DNA of 64,000 nt from Pseudomonadota bacterium (lineage in GTDB: Bacteria; Pseudomonadota; Alphaproteobacteria; Rhizobiales; Xanthobacteraceae). The stretch spans positions 12,641-76,640 of the forward strand of contig JAEYRD010000097.1 in NCBI GenBank assembly GCA_023435725.1, written 5' to 3'. The translations under genes and the position numbers were made by a program. Shown piece after piece: positions 45,330 through 54,164 of this stretch. How positions within the stretch are numbered: position 1 is the first letter of the stretch; every line of letters begins with the position of its first letter. The notes beneath the pieces were generated by a model. That model had not been told where the DNA came from. It worked only from the letters and a program-made list of their open reading frames with translations, and did not search any database.

Positions 45330-46379
45330 ATGAGCCTATCCCGGAGATCGTTTCTCACCACAGGCTCTGCCGCCCTTGCGGCGGCAGGTTTCGGACTGCC
45401 GAGATCATCGCGCGCCGCGACCTCGATCGTGGCGACGACGTATCCCGGCAGCTTTGACGAAGCGTTCCGCGCCGTGGTCGGGCCGGCCTTCAAGAAGGCC
45501 AGTGACAGCGGCGTCACGTTCACGCCGCTGCTCGGTGTCGACCAGATCGGGAAGATCCAGGCCTCGCGCAATGCGCCACCCTTCGACGTCGTGCTGTTCG
45601 ACGAGGGCCCGCTGATTCCGGCGATCGCGAGCGGCGTCCTGGAAAAATTCCCGGTCGAGCAGTCGAAGTCCTATGCCGACATCCCGAGCGTGTTCCGGCA
45701 TCCCGACGGTTATGCGCCTGTCATCACCGTGCAGTTGATCGGCATCGCCTACAACCCGAAGAAGATCACGACGCCGCCGACCTCGTGGGAGGATCTGTGG
45801 AAGCCCGAATACAAGGGGCGCGTCGGCATCACCGGACTAGGTTCGAGCCTCGGCACCGCCTTCATGGTCGAGATCGCGAAGCTGAACGGTGGCTCCGAGA
45901 CCAATATCGAGCCGGCTTTCGAGGCCATGAAGAAGCTGCTGCCGAACGTCGGCGCGATCGCGGCCTCGCCCGGTGCGCTGGCGGCGCTGTTCCAGCAGGG
46001 CGAGATCGATATCGCCTTCAATTTCTGGAACAATGTGGCGCTCCTCGCCGCCAAGGGCGTCGATATCGCCTTCGCCAAGCCGAAATCCGGTGCCGTCGTG
46101 ATCCGCACCAGCGCGCAGATCGTGAAGAACAACCAGGACCCGAAGCTGGTGCTCGACTATCTCGACACGGTGATGTCAGTCGAGACGCAAAAGGGGCTCG
46201 AGGCCGCACCCTGGGTGATGATGCCGACCAACGCCAAGGTGTCGCTGACCGGCGCAAACCTCACCGTCGCCAAGAGCATCGACGATCTCGTCGCCAACAA
46301 TGTCCTGCTCGACTGGACCAAGTTCCAGTCGCTGCGCGGCGAATGGATCACCCGCTTCAGCAAGGAAGTGAAGATCTAG
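45330..46379 (+). CDS. ABC transporter periplasmic substrate-binding protein (PotD-like)
   Basis: A 349-residue extracellular solute-binding protein. It has a twin-arginine-type leader (LSRRSFLTTGSAALAAAGFG), then ATSIVATTYPGSFDEAFRAV and the typical GRVGITGLGSSLGTAFMVEI. Its start lies one base after the ATPase stop and has AAAGGAG upstream. It belongs to the spermidine/putrescine-binding subfamily; the ligand is unknown. A Tat leader on a binding protein is uncommon but not rare in this group. The gene gives the best handle on the substrate of the locus. Confidence 0.92.
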   Translation: MSLSRRSFLTTGSAALAAAGFGLPRSSRAATSIVATTYPGSFDEAFRAVVGPAFKKASDSGVTFTPLLGVDQIGKIQASRNAPPFDVVLFDEGPLIPAIASGVLEKFPVEQSKSYADIPSVFRHPDGYAPVITVQLIGIAYNPKKITTPPTSWEDLWKPEYKGRVGITGLGSSLGTAFMVEIAKLNGGSETNIEPAFEAMKKLLPNVGAIAASPGALAALFQQGEIDIAFNFWNNVALLAAKGVDIAFAKPKSGAVVIRTSAQIVKNNQDPKLVLDYLDTVMSVETQKGLEAAPWVMMPTNAKVSLTGANLTVAKSIDDLVANNVLLDWTKFQSLRGEWITRFSKEVKI

Positions 46380-47237
46380 ATGACGCCGGCAAGCGCGACC
46401 GTCTCCAGACAGCTGCTGCCAGTGATCCCGCTAGCGGCGCTGTTCTTCGCAGCCTTCGTGCTGCCGCTGGCTGCGCTCGTGGTGGTCAGCCTGTTCCGCG
46501 ACCCACAATTCTCAAGTCCGTCGCTGGTGCAGTATCTACGATTTCTGTCTGACCCGTTCAGCATCAAGGTACTGTCGGATACGCTTTGGCTCGGCGCGGA
46601 GGTCGCGCTGGCAACGCTCGTCCTCGCCTATCCGCTCGCGCTCGTCTATGTCGCGAGCGGCCAGGTTCTGCGTACCTTGATCACCTTCCTCATCATGCTG
46701 CCCTTGCTGACCAGCACGGTGGTGCGCACCTTCGCCTGGATCGTCATCCTCGGCCGCGACGGTATCATCAATACGACGATGCTGTCGCTCGGGCTCTGGC
46801 AGGCGCCTGCCCGGCTACTCTACACCTGGGAGGGCATGGTTCTGGCGCTGACGCAGATCCAGCTTCCCCTGATGGCCCTCCCGGTCATCAACAGCCTGCT
46901 GCGGCTCGACGGCAATCTGACACGCGCTGCGGAAGGGCTAGGCGCTAGCCGCGCCCGCATCTTCCTCACCGTCATTCTGCCGCTGACTCTGCCGGGCGCC
47001 ATTGCCGGTTGGCTGCTGGTGTTCGCCGCCGCCGCAACCGCTTTCATCACACAGACGCTGGTCGGCGGCGGACGCATCATTCTGATGCCATCCTACATCT
47101 ACCAGCAAGCCGTCGGCGTACAGGACTGGCCGTTTGCCGCCGCACTCTCGCTGATCTTTACGCTCGCCGTGACCGGCATTGTCTTTGCTATCGGCGCATG
47201 GTCCCGCCGCTACGTGCGGGGCGTCGATGCAGCGTAG
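46380..47237 (+). CDS. ABC transporter permease 1
   Basis: A 285-residue inner-membrane permease of the PotB type with about six membrane helices (for example VIPLAALFFAAFVLPLAALV). The EAA-type coupling loop is TRAAEGLGASRARIFLTVIL. The ATG directly follows the stop of the binding-protein gene, so translation is coupled. It pairs with permease 2 to form the channel of the importer. Confidence 0.93.
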   Translation: MTPASATVSRQLLPVIPLAALFFAAFVLPLAALVVVSLFRDPQFSSPSLVQYLRFLSDPFSIKVLSDTLWLGAEVALATLVLAYPLALVYVASGQVLRTLITFLIMLPLLTSTVVRTFAWIVILGRDGIINTTMLSLGLWQAPARLLYTWEGMVLALTQIQLPLMALPVINSLLRLDGNLTRAAEGLGASRARIFLTVILPLTLPGAIAGWLLVFAAAATAFITQTLVGGGRIILMPSYIYQQAVGVQDWPFAAALSLIFTLAVTGIVFAIGAWSRRYVRGVDAA

Positions 47238-48036
47238 CCTCACTGACAGGGTCTATTCCAGCGTCATCGGCGCGATCACGGGCTTCGGTATGCTGTTGCT
47301 GCTGGCACCGACGCTGGTCGTCCTCATCATTTCTTTCACCGGCGGTATCACGCTGAAATTCCCGCCGCCGAGCTGGTCGCTGCGCTGGTATATGGAGCTT
47401 CTGCAGTCGCAGGAGATCATCGAACCCGCGCTGACGAGTCTCAAGGTCGCGGCGGCGGCGACGGTCATCTCCGCGATATTGGGCGGAGCGGCGGCGCTCG
47501 GGCTCGCGCGCAGCAGGCTGAAGATCGCACGGTTGCTGGATGCGCTGTTCATGTCTCCGATGGTGCTGCCCGCGATGGCGTTCGGCCTGTCGCTGCTCCT
47601 GGTCTTCAACCTCCTCGGCATCCGCCTGTCGGCAGCCACGCTGGTGCTCGGCCACACGATCATCTGCGTGCCCTTCGTGATCAGAATGGTCGGCGCCTCG
47701 GTTCAACAGCTCAACCCTGTTCTGATCACCTGCTCGCTCAGCCTCGGTGCCAGTCACTGGTACACATTCCGCCGGGTCACGCTGCCGCTGATCCGTCGCG
47801 GTATCGTCGCGAGCTGCTTCGTGGCATTCCTGACCTCGTTCGACAACGTTCCGGTCTCGCTGTTCCTGGCCGATGCGCGAACCGAAGTCCTGCCGATCAA
47901 GCTCTGGGCGATCCTCGAGGGCAGCCTCGATGTGCGGGTTGCGGCTGTCTCCGGCGTCATCGTGTTGGTGACGCTGGCCGGCCTTATCTGTGCAGAGATC
48001 TTCGGCGGCGTGAGCCGTCAGATCGGGAGCCGTTGA
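47227..48036 (+). CDS. ABC transporter permease 2
   Basis: A 269-residue permease of the PotC type. I use the ATG at 47227, which overlaps the end of permease 1 by 11 bases; an in-frame start further upstream would lie deep in permease 1. Helices include GFGMLLLLAPTLVVLIISF. The coupling-loop segment is ITCSLSLGASHWYTFRRVTL, slightly degenerate from the EAA consensus. It is followed after 2 bases by the PuuE-like gene, which ties that enzyme to the transported compound. Confidence 0.92.
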   Translation: MQRSLTDRVYSSVIGAITGFGMLLLLAPTLVVLIISFTGGITLKFPPPSWSLRWYMELLQSQEIIEPALTSLKVAAAATVISAILGGAAALGLARSRLKIARLLDALFMSPMVLPAMAFGLSLLLVFNLLGIRLSAATLVLGHTIICVPFVIRMVGASVQQLNPVLITCSLSLGASHWYTFRRVTLPLIRRGIVASCFVAFLTSFDNVPVSLFLADARTEVLPIKLWAILEGSLDVRVAAVSGVIVLVTLAGLICAEIFGGVSRQIGSR

Positions 48037-48038
48037 CC

Positions 48039-48950
48039 ATGCCGATCGAGCGCGATCTCTACGGATATGGCCGGACACGCCCGGATATCGTCTGGCCCAA
48101 CGGTGCCCGCGTCGCGGTGTCGTTAGTCGTCAATTTCGAGGAGGGCGCTGAACTCGCCGTCGAGCAGGGCGACGCCGAGACGGAGCGCTACGGCGAGGTC
48201 GCATCCACACTCCTGCCGGGCGTGCGCGATTTGGTGCAGGAGCAGGTGTTCGACTATGGCATGCGCGCCGGCCTGTGGCGCTTCCTCGACGCCTTTGCCG
48301 ACGCCGATGTCCGCTCAACTTTCATGATGTGCGGCCGCGCGGTCGAGCGTGTGCCTGAGCTTGCGCGCACCGTGGTCGAAGCGGGACATGAACCGGCCGT
48401 GCACGGCTGGCGCTGGCTCCCGCACGCTCTTTACGACAGCGCCGAGACCGAGCGCGGCGACATCGAGCGAACGCGCGACGTCGTTGCCCGCGCGACCGGC
48501 GTCACGCCGGTCGGCTTCATGACGCGCGGCAGCCAGAGCGCCTGGACGCGCGACATCTTGATCGACCTCGGCTTCGGCTACGATTCCAACGCGCTCGACG
48601 ACGATCTGCCCTATTGGAACCGGTCGCAGCATGGATCGATGCTGATCCTGCCCTACGGCTTCGACACCAACGACATGAAGTTCTTTCATCCGAACGGCTT
48701 TGTGCAACCGGAGGATTTTTCCGGCTACGTCAGTGCGGCGCTCGCAACATTGCTCGAGGAAGCCGAGCGCGGCCGCTCCGCAATGCTGTCGATCGGATTT
48801 CACCTGCGCATTTGCGGCAGGCCCGCTCGGTTCCGCGCCGTGAAAGCCATCATCACCGAGCTTGCGCGACTCGAAGGTCGCGTCTGGGTCACAACACGCG
48901 CCGACATCGCGGCACATTTTCGCAAGGTCGCGAAGGCGCCGCCGCGTTAG
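48039..48950 (+). CDS. Polysaccharide deacetylase family protein, PuuE (allantoinase)-like
   Basis: A 303-residue NodB-fold enzyme of the PuuE group, which includes cofactor-poor allantoinases. Family features are ERDLYGYGRTRPDIVWPNGA, LVVNFEEGAELAVEQGDAET, EPAVHGWRWLPH and MLSIGFHLRICGRPARFRAV. I chose the ATG at 48039, with GGGAG upstream. It closes the sigma-54-driven importer operon and probably hydrolyses the imported compound, an amide or ureide ring by family precedent. Together with the racemase-family gene this recalls allantoin or hydantoin breakdown, but that is inference. Confidence 0.88.
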   Translation: MPIERDLYGYGRTRPDIVWPNGARVAVSLVVNFEEGAELAVEQGDAETERYGEVASTLLPGVRDLVQEQVFDYGMRAGLWRFLDAFADADVRSTFMMCGRAVERVPELARTVVEAGHEPAVHGWRWLPHALYDSAETERGDIERTRDVVARATGVTPVGFMTRGSQSAWTRDILIDLGFGYDSNALDDDLPYWNRSQHGSMLILPYGFDTNDMKFFHPNGFVQPEDFSGYVSAALATLLEEAERGRSAMLSIGFHLRICGRPARFRAVKAIITELARLEGRVWVTTRADIAAHFRKVAKAPPR

Positions 48951-49201
48951 GCCGCCCGCACACCCGCAACGAAAGCGCTGCGGACGCGCTCGCTATTTTG
49001 ACAGACCTCGCCGCAATTGCCGTCGACGTCGCGTTCATGTGAGCGGACTTTAGAATTCGTCGACATTCACGCAGCCGCCAAATCTAGAAGACCTCGATAT
49101 CGGCCCTGCGGACGTTGACTTGCACGAGCCTCTGGCAGAACGATTGGCGCAGATCATCAGCACCAACTGCGGCGTGAGCGCAGCCAAGGGCCGGAGGCTC
49201 A

Positions 49202-49702
49202 ATGCATCAATCGACATACGCCAGGCCCCTCGACCTTCCCGCGCTATGCGCGGCGGAGCGGCTCTTCATCTGGGGCTTTCGGGCAAAGGCACGCAGCGGA
49301 AGCGCCGTTCCGACCGCCGCCGACATCCAGGAGGTGTATGACCATTTCCGCGTGGGCGGCGCGGTGCCCTCGCTCGAATCCCTGATCGAGATCTTTTCGT
49401 GCACGGCGCATACGGCAATCGAGGTGCACTGCCCTACGTGCCCGCGGATGTCGGACAGCGAGCATGGAATTCTGCACGCCATCGCTGCGGCACAGCGGGA
49501 GCGCGCTGATATCGCCCGGGAGCAGTTCGAATGTTGGCTGCCGCCGATCGGCGCGGATTGGGTGCTGGCGCCTGTGCGGGGACTCGCAACGATCTTCCGC
49601 ATGGCTGGCCTTATTCTTCCCGATCGACATGTTCGGTCGCTCGATCACGATCGGACGATGGCGATGAAAAGCTGGCTCGTGGGTAGCCCCACATTGCACT
49701 GA
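49202..49702 (+). CDS. Hypothetical protein, 166 residues
   Basis: A soluble-looking protein with cysteines spaced as in a possible metal site (IEIFSCTAHTAIEVHCPTCP, about residues 63-82). A probable helix AERLFIWGFRAKARSG near residue 18 is followed by VYDHFRVGGAVPSLESLIEI. No family is recognised. It lies 250 bases past the PuuE-like gene, in DNA where I see nothing else, and is followed closely by another orphan (11-base gap), so the two probably form a unit. Confidence 0.65.
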   Translation: MHQSTYARPLDLPALCAAERLFIWGFRAKARSGSAVPTAADIQEVYDHFRVGGAVPSLESLIEIFSCTAHTAIEVHCPTCPRMSDSEHGILHAIAAAQRERADIAREQFECWLPPIGADWVLAPVRGLATIFRMAGLILPDRHVRSLDHDRTMAMKSWLVGSPTLH

Positions 49703-49713
49703 CGAGATCGTTC

Positions 49714-50148
49714 ATGATGCAGGATGCGCGCGGTTCTCTCCAGGCCGCGCTTTCGACGCGCCCCTGCGTTGAAAGCTACGATGATTTTTGCCGCGTCGCG
49801 CTTTCGCTGTTCCGGTTCATCGGAGCCGCCTATGCGACCGGCGCATCCGATTGCTGGGAAGCGGCCTATCGCTTCGCCGACGAGGCGCCGGGCATTGCCG
49901 ACAGTCCGCTGCTGGTCGCGCGGGCTGCCGCACTGGTCAGAATCCTCCGCAGCGGCCGGCCATGCGAGCTGTGCTTCATGCCGCCGTCCTGCCGCCGCCT
50001 CTCGAAGGACGAGGCGGAATTGATGCGGCTGCTGGCGGTCGCGCGCCGCAGACAGCCCGGCGAACTCGAGTCCGTCGTCGGCCAGTTCGTCGGCTCCGGG
50101 ACGGAGGATGCGGCGACGCGAGCGGTCAACGCGCTTGCCTTGTGCTGA
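49714..50148 (+). CDS. Hypothetical protein, 144 residues
   Basis: Two ATGs, at 49714 and 49717, are possible. The product is helical, rich in Ala and Arg, with four cysteines, two of them close together (RPCELCFMPPSCRRLSKDEA). Similar cysteine spacing in the gene just upstream suggests the two proteins work together, perhaps sharing a metal. I do not recognise a family. It is followed by a hairpin (GACGACC...GGTCGTC near 50241-50275) before a pair of gene remnants. Confidence 0.62.
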   Translation: MMQDARGSLQAALSTRPCVESYDDFCRVALSLFRFIGAAYATGASDCWEAAYRFADEAPGIADSPLLVARAAALVRILRSGRPCELCFMPPSCRRLSKDEAELMRLLAVARRRQPGELESVVGQFVGSGTEDAATRAVNALALC

Positions 50149-50290
50149 CGCTTTGACGGGTTCTAATCGCTTGCAGAGCTGTTTTGCGCTATTGATATGT
50201 CCGTGGAGGCGCAGAGCTCGTGCCCTCCATAAAACCTCCAGACGACCCTGGCGGTGACCGTCGCTGGGGTCGTCGTTCTGGCATTCCTGC

Positions 50291-50482
50291 CTAGCCGCCC
50301 TTCTTGTCGAGCACGAGATCGATCGTGTGAGCGGCGATCTTGCGAAGCTGCGGCTCGTCACCGAAGGCACGTTCGAGCACCGCGAGGCCCCGCGTCACCG
50401 TGATGATGTGCAGCGCTGCAGCCGCGGGGTTGCCGCTGAACTCGCCGCGCTCGGCGCCGGCCGACAACGTATCCTGGACGAG
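50291..50482 (-). pseudogene. 3' remnant of a TetR-like regulator gene
   Basis: About 63 C-terminal residues remain (LVQDTLSAGAERGEFSGNPA through FGDEPQLRKIAAHTIDLVLD, ending KKGG). They read like the ligand-domain end of a TetR regulator (AAALHIITVTRGLAVLERAF). No HTH is present: upstream on this strand the DNA belongs, on the opposite strand, to a tautomerase fragment. The longer open frame to 50848 is only the antisense of that fragment. Confidence 0.6.
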
Positions 50483-50743
50483 TTCATGACCATCAGCGAG
50501 CTTGACGCAGCAAACTTCCGCTGCGGCAATGCCTACGACGTCAAGCGGGGCGACGACGCCGTGCCGATCCAGATCACCGTGTTCGTCTCGCGCACCGCGG
50601 AGCAGAAGAGGGCACTGTATCGCCGGATCGCGGACCTGCTCGGCGAGAACCCGGGCATCCGGCCCGAGGACGTGTTCGTCGACGTGCTCGACGCCCCCAA
50701 GGAGAACTGGTCCGTCGGCCACGGCCTCGCGCAATTTGCGTGA
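50478..50743 (+). pseudogene. 3' remnant of a tautomerase-family gene
   Basis: The last ~87 residues of a tautomerase (MIF/4-oxalocrotonate type) remain: EFMTISELDAANFRCGNAYD, then VPIQITVFVSRTAEQKRALY and RIADLLGENPGIRPEDVFVD, ending SVGHGLAQFA. The N-terminal part, including the catalytic Pro1, is gone. It abuts the TetR-like remnant head to head, as if a deletion removed both 5' ends and the shared promoter. The internal ATG at 50487 might still be used, but the product would lack the active site. Confidence 0.68.
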
Positions 50744-50760
50744 GGCCGCTGCCGAAACCT

Positions 50761-51210
50761 CTACGGACACCGATCCCAGAAGCCCTGGGTTCGCGTGAAG
50801 TCGGTGTAGTACCAGCACAGGCCCGGCGCCGGCGGTTGCCCGGCCCACGCGGCTGCGGTTGCCGCCGCAACAAAGCCAAGCGCCGCTCCCGCGGCAATCG
50901 CACCGCCCGGGCGCCAGGAATAGCGCGGCGGCCGAACCCAGGGACGGGGCCGATGGACCGGCGGACGGTGGGCGCCGGGTGGACGGTGTGCTCCCGGTGG
51001 ACGATGCGCGCCCGGAGGGCGGGGTGTCGGCCTATGGGCTCCGGGCGGACGACCACCACCAGGGCGATGGCCGCCACCCCCGTGCCGCTGCGCACTGAAG
51101 TCGGTGACTGAAGCAGCCGGCTCCGCACTCGCAGATGACATCAGGATCGTGGCATCGAGCGGCCACGCCAGCGCAACGGTCAGCAGACCAACTCCGATTG
51201 ATCGACGCAT
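50761..51210 (-). CDS. His/Pro-rich secreted or membrane protein
   Basis: A 149-residue protein with a signal-like N-terminus (MRRSIGVGLLTVALAWPLDA, cleavage near SASAEP). A repeat region of RPPGAH units lies at about residues 50-90. Then come a hydrophobic segment (AAGAALGFVAAATAAAWAG) and a conserved-looking end PGLCWYYTDFTRTQGFWDRC. The histidines suggest metal binding, but this is not shown. The C-terminal CWYYTD...GFWD motif recurs in small Rhizobiales proteins as far as I recall. Single leftward gene. Confidence 0.7.
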   Translation of the reverse strand: MRRSIGVGLLTVALAWPLDATILMSSASAEPAASVTDFSAQRHGGGGHRPGGGRPPGAHRPTPRPPGAHRPPGAHRPPGAHRPPVHRPRPWVRPPRYSWRPGGAIAAGAALGFVAAATAAAWAGQPPAPGLCWYYTDFTRTQGFWDRCP

Positions 51211-51334
51211 TTCATTTCACTCCATGATCAGGCGGATCGAAAACTCCTGCGCGTTTTTGTCCTTAGGAAGACGCGTGCCGCGCGTTGCAGCAATGCTGTG
51301 CTTCGTTGAACGCACTGGACATCGATGACGCACA

Positions 51335-52264
51335 TCATCCATGCGCGACGCAGGTCTCCATGATTCCATCAAGCTCGGACTTCGAGAGAACGCCGAGCTC
51401 TGCGATGAAGACGATGCGCGCTCGCGGCATGCCTGCAGCCGGCGCTTCGCCCGGCGCGAGTGTCGCGCGGCCCGCGGCGAATTGAAGCACGATCGGCCGC
51501 CCGGGCTGCTCGACGGTCTCGAACAGGCCCTTGGCGCGCGCGAGCTTCGGCGCCAGACGATTGATCGCTTGCTGCAAACGCGGCAGCGAGAGTGGCTGGT
51601 CCGACGTCCAGCTCAGCGTCTCGAAGCGCTCTTCTGCCGGTCGTCGCGGCCCCGGCTCGCGAGGCGCGGGCGCACGAGCGACATCCGCGGGAAACAGCAG
51701 CGCGGAGGGGATCTCGCCATTCAGCGCGTCGACCACCACGGCGGGGGAGCGTAGCGCGCGGATGGCCTCCCGCATTCGCGCACCGGCCCCCTCGTCCGCC
51801 AGATCGATCTTGCTCAGCGCCACCACGTCGGCCGCCCTGAGCTGAGAGCGCACCAGCGCGTCGTCGAGGGCGGCCGGCGGTGCCGACGCGTCCATCACGC
51901 AAAGCACCGTCTCGAGCGGCGTCTCGCGCAGGATCACCGGGTCCATCAGATTGCGCACGATGTCGGCGGGATCGGCGACGCCGCTGGTCTCGATGACGAT
52001 GTAATCGGGTCTCGGATCACGCCGCAGCAGGGTGGACAGCGTGCGCAACAGATCGCCTTCGAGCGAGCAGCAGATGCAGCCGTTGCTAAGGCTCACCACG
52101 CCGTCGCTCGCACCCGCGATCAGCTCCGCGTCGATGTTGATCGCGCCGAAATCGTTGACGACGGCGGCGATCCGCCGCCCCTCCGCATGTGCCAGCAGAT
52201 GGTTTACGACCGTGGTCTTGCCCGCCCCCAGGAAGCCCGTCACCAGGAGAATGGGGACCGGCAT
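51335..52264 (-). CDS. CobW/COG0523-family P-loop GTPase (putative metallochaperone)
   Basis: A 309-residue G3E GTPase. Walker A is LVTGFLGAGKTTVVNHLL; the family metal motif CxCC appears as NGCICCSLEGDL; IVIETSGVADPADIV and LSKIDLADEG complete the GTPase set. A C-terminal CobW domain follows (about 215-305). Members deliver zinc, cobalt or iron to client enzymes. The start lies 3 bases after the stop of the amidohydrolase gene, so the two are co-translated and that enzyme is the likely client. There is no histidine-rich loop. Confidence 0.92.
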   Translation of the reverse strand: MPVPILLVTGFLGAGKTTVVNHLLAHAEGRRIAAVVNDFGAINIDAELIAGASDGVVSLSNGCICCSLEGDLLRTLSTLLRRDPRPDYIVIETSGVADPADIVRNLMDPVILRETPLETVLCVMDASAPPAALDDALVRSQLRAADVVALSKIDLADEGAGARMREAIRALRSPAVVVDALNGEIPSALLFPADVARAPAPREPGPRRPAEERFETLSWTSDQPLSLPRLQQAINRLAPKLARAKGLFETVEQPGRPIVLQFAAGRATLAPGEAPAAGMPRARIVFIAELGVLSKSELDGIMETCVAHG

Positions 52265-52267
52265 GCC

Positions 52268-53758
52268 TCAGCCCTCGACGACGGGGCGGCGCACGGGACG
52301 ACCAGGCCGCGCCGCCACATCCAGCACGCCGTCGCTAATCAGCACCTGGCCGCTGACGATCAGATGTCGCACACCTTCCGACGGGCGGTTCATCGCCGTG
52401 AAGGTCGCACGGTCGCTGAGCTTCTCGTAGTCGAACACGACGACATCGGCATCGGCGTCCTTCGCGAGCCTGCCCTTGGCCCGCATCGCCGGCGTGCTCT
52501 GCGACAGGATCTCCGCCGGGATCAGCGCGCATTTGCGGACGCCTTCGAGCAACGACACCGTCTTGCGCTCGCGCACCCATTCGCGGATGAAGCGGGTGAA
52601 GCAGCCGGCCGAGCGTGGATGCGAGGTTGCGTCATCAGGCAGCGGCCAGGCATCGCCGGTGTAGGTGGTGCCGTCCGACAGCGTCCACGGCATCGCGTCG
52701 GAGGCGATCGCACCACCGGGATACAGCACCGACATGTCGAGGAGATCGCGGTGATGCGCATTGTTCTCGGTGTCGAGGATGTGCCACAGCACCAGCGAGG
52801 ACGGCTCATCCGCCTGCGCCTTGAGCAGCTCCTCGCGGTCGTGGAAGCGATAGCCGTCAGTCACGCGCTGCACGGAATCATAACCGGTGCCGTTGCGCTC
52901 GACGAACTGGGGATCACTGAAGAAGGCCGCCGCCAGCACGGTCGAGCCGGTGCCGTAGGGATAGGCTTCGACCGTGATGGGCAGGCCCTGCGCCTGCGCC
53001 TTCTCGATCAGCACGCGGCAGCGCTCGACATCCGTCTTGCTGGACGAGTTGAAGTGGCAGATGTGCATATGCGCGCCGGTGGCGCCGGCATAGCCGATCA
53101 GGCGGATATAGGCTTCCGCAGCGCTTTCAGGATCGATGCGCGACATGAAGGCGACATGGGTGAAGGTCGGCACGTCCTGCTTCGCCGCGAGCTGGCACAC
53201 CGCGGTCAATTCCTGCACGCCGGCGCCCGGCGCATAGGCGTTGAGGATGCCGATGCCGATGCCGCCCTCGTTCAGTCCGCGCGCGAGGCGCTCGAGAATG
53301 CCGGAGACCTCCGCATCGCTCGCGACGTTCTCGATCCAGCGGCGATCGCGCATGGCATTGCCGAACGCCTCCAGCGAGCTCTCAGCATTGGAGCCCGTCA
53401 TCGCGCCGATGCGCGCAAAGGCCCAGTTGGCGGCGGCACCGTAGTTCAGCACGCGTCCCTTCCTGGCCTGGCGCTCATACCAGGACGCGACCGGTAACAC
53501 ACCGGCCTCGAGATCAAGCGTCGTCGTCACGCCGTCGAACGCCTGCATGCGGTCGGCCGGGATCGACTGGCCATGCGCGTGCAGATCGATGAAGCCGGGC
53601 GCGACCACGAGCCCGGTCGCGTCGATCACCCGCTCGGCACTGCCGAGCGAGGAGCCGACTGCGGCGACCTTGCCATCCACCACCGCCACATCGCCAACGG
53701 CGTCCATGCCGCTCGCCGGATCCACCACCCGGCCGCCAGAGATCACCAAGCCGCTCAT
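52268..53758 (-). CDS. Amidohydrolase family protein, N-acyl-D-amino-acid deacylase-like
   Basis: A 496-residue amidohydrolase. The start at 53758 (MSGLVISGGRVVDPASGMDA) has CGGGAG upstream and the usual beta-sandwich beginning. Metal-site motifs are FIDLHAHGQS (about residue 60), a glutamate or carboxylated-lysine region near TTTLDLEAGVLP, and MHICHFNSSSKTDVERC. The D-aminoacylase group normally has HTHxD; here it is HAHGQ, so substrate choice may differ. It is first in a two-gene operon with the CobW GTPase. Confidence 0.87.
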   Translation of the reverse strand: MSGLVISGGRVVDPASGMDAVGDVAVVDGKVAAVGSSLGSAERVIDATGLVVAPGFIDLHAHGQSIPADRMQAFDGVTTTLDLEAGVLPVASWYERQARKGRVLNYGAAANWAFARIGAMTGSNAESSLEAFGNAMRDRRWIENVASDAEVSGILERLARGLNEGGIGIGILNAYAPGAGVQELTAVCQLAAKQDVPTFTHVAFMSRIDPESAAEAYIRLIGYAGATGAHMHICHFNSSSKTDVERCRVLIEKAQAQGLPITVEAYPYGTGSTVLAAAFFSDPQFVERNGTGYDSVQRVTDGYRFHDREELLKAQADEPSSLVLWHILDTENNAHHRDLLDMSVLYPGGAIASDAMPWTLSDGTTYTGDAWPLPDDATSHPRSAGCFTRFIREWVRERKTVSLLEGVRKCALIPAEILSQSTPAMRAKGRLAKDADADVVVFDYEKLSDRATFTAMNRPSEGVRHLIVSGQVLISDGVLDVAARPGRPVRRPVVEG

Positions 53759-54164
53759 ATCAAAACTCCCGAAAGTAGAAAGCCATGGTCTCCAAAGGCC
53801 CGGCAGCAGCTTTGGAGGCAGAGACCGGCCGCATCGCGCACCGTCTCCGCGCGCATAGAGGCAGATTTTGGAACGAACGACCACCTCCGTCGATGCCGAT
53901 ACAGCATGCATGTTGCTGCGCGGATATGGTGGGGTCGCACAGATCGGTTGCAGTCTCGGGTTGCATCTCGGCCAGTGCCAAGCTATGGGATGCGCGCAAT
54001 TTCATTTCTGGAGGCGACCATGTCTACGACTGCACGCTTCCCGGGTTCAACGCGCGATATTTGACGCGTACCCCCCGGGATAGATTCCCGGGCGAAATCA
54101 CAAAGCCCTACATCAAATCGAATCTGCCGCGGCCTATCGCGCGCGCGTTTGCGAACCTGTTGTC
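53759..54164. other. Intergenic region with a possible leader peptide and hairpin
   Basis: The 406 bases between divergent genes hold no convincing gene. One detail stands out: an ATG at 54020 with the strong site CTGGAGG upstream opens a 14-codon frame (MSTTARFPGSTRDI, stop at 54062-54064). Ten bases later comes the hairpin CCCGGGA-TAGAT-TCCCGGG (54074-54092), ahead of the gene at 54165. This could be a small leader with an attenuator, or a remnant. Confidence 0.3.

Noticed and set aside
50291..50848. A 185-codon open frame on the minus strand
   Set aside because: Only its C-terminal third looks like protein (TetR-like); the rest is antisense to a clear tautomerase fragment. Reported instead as two remnants.
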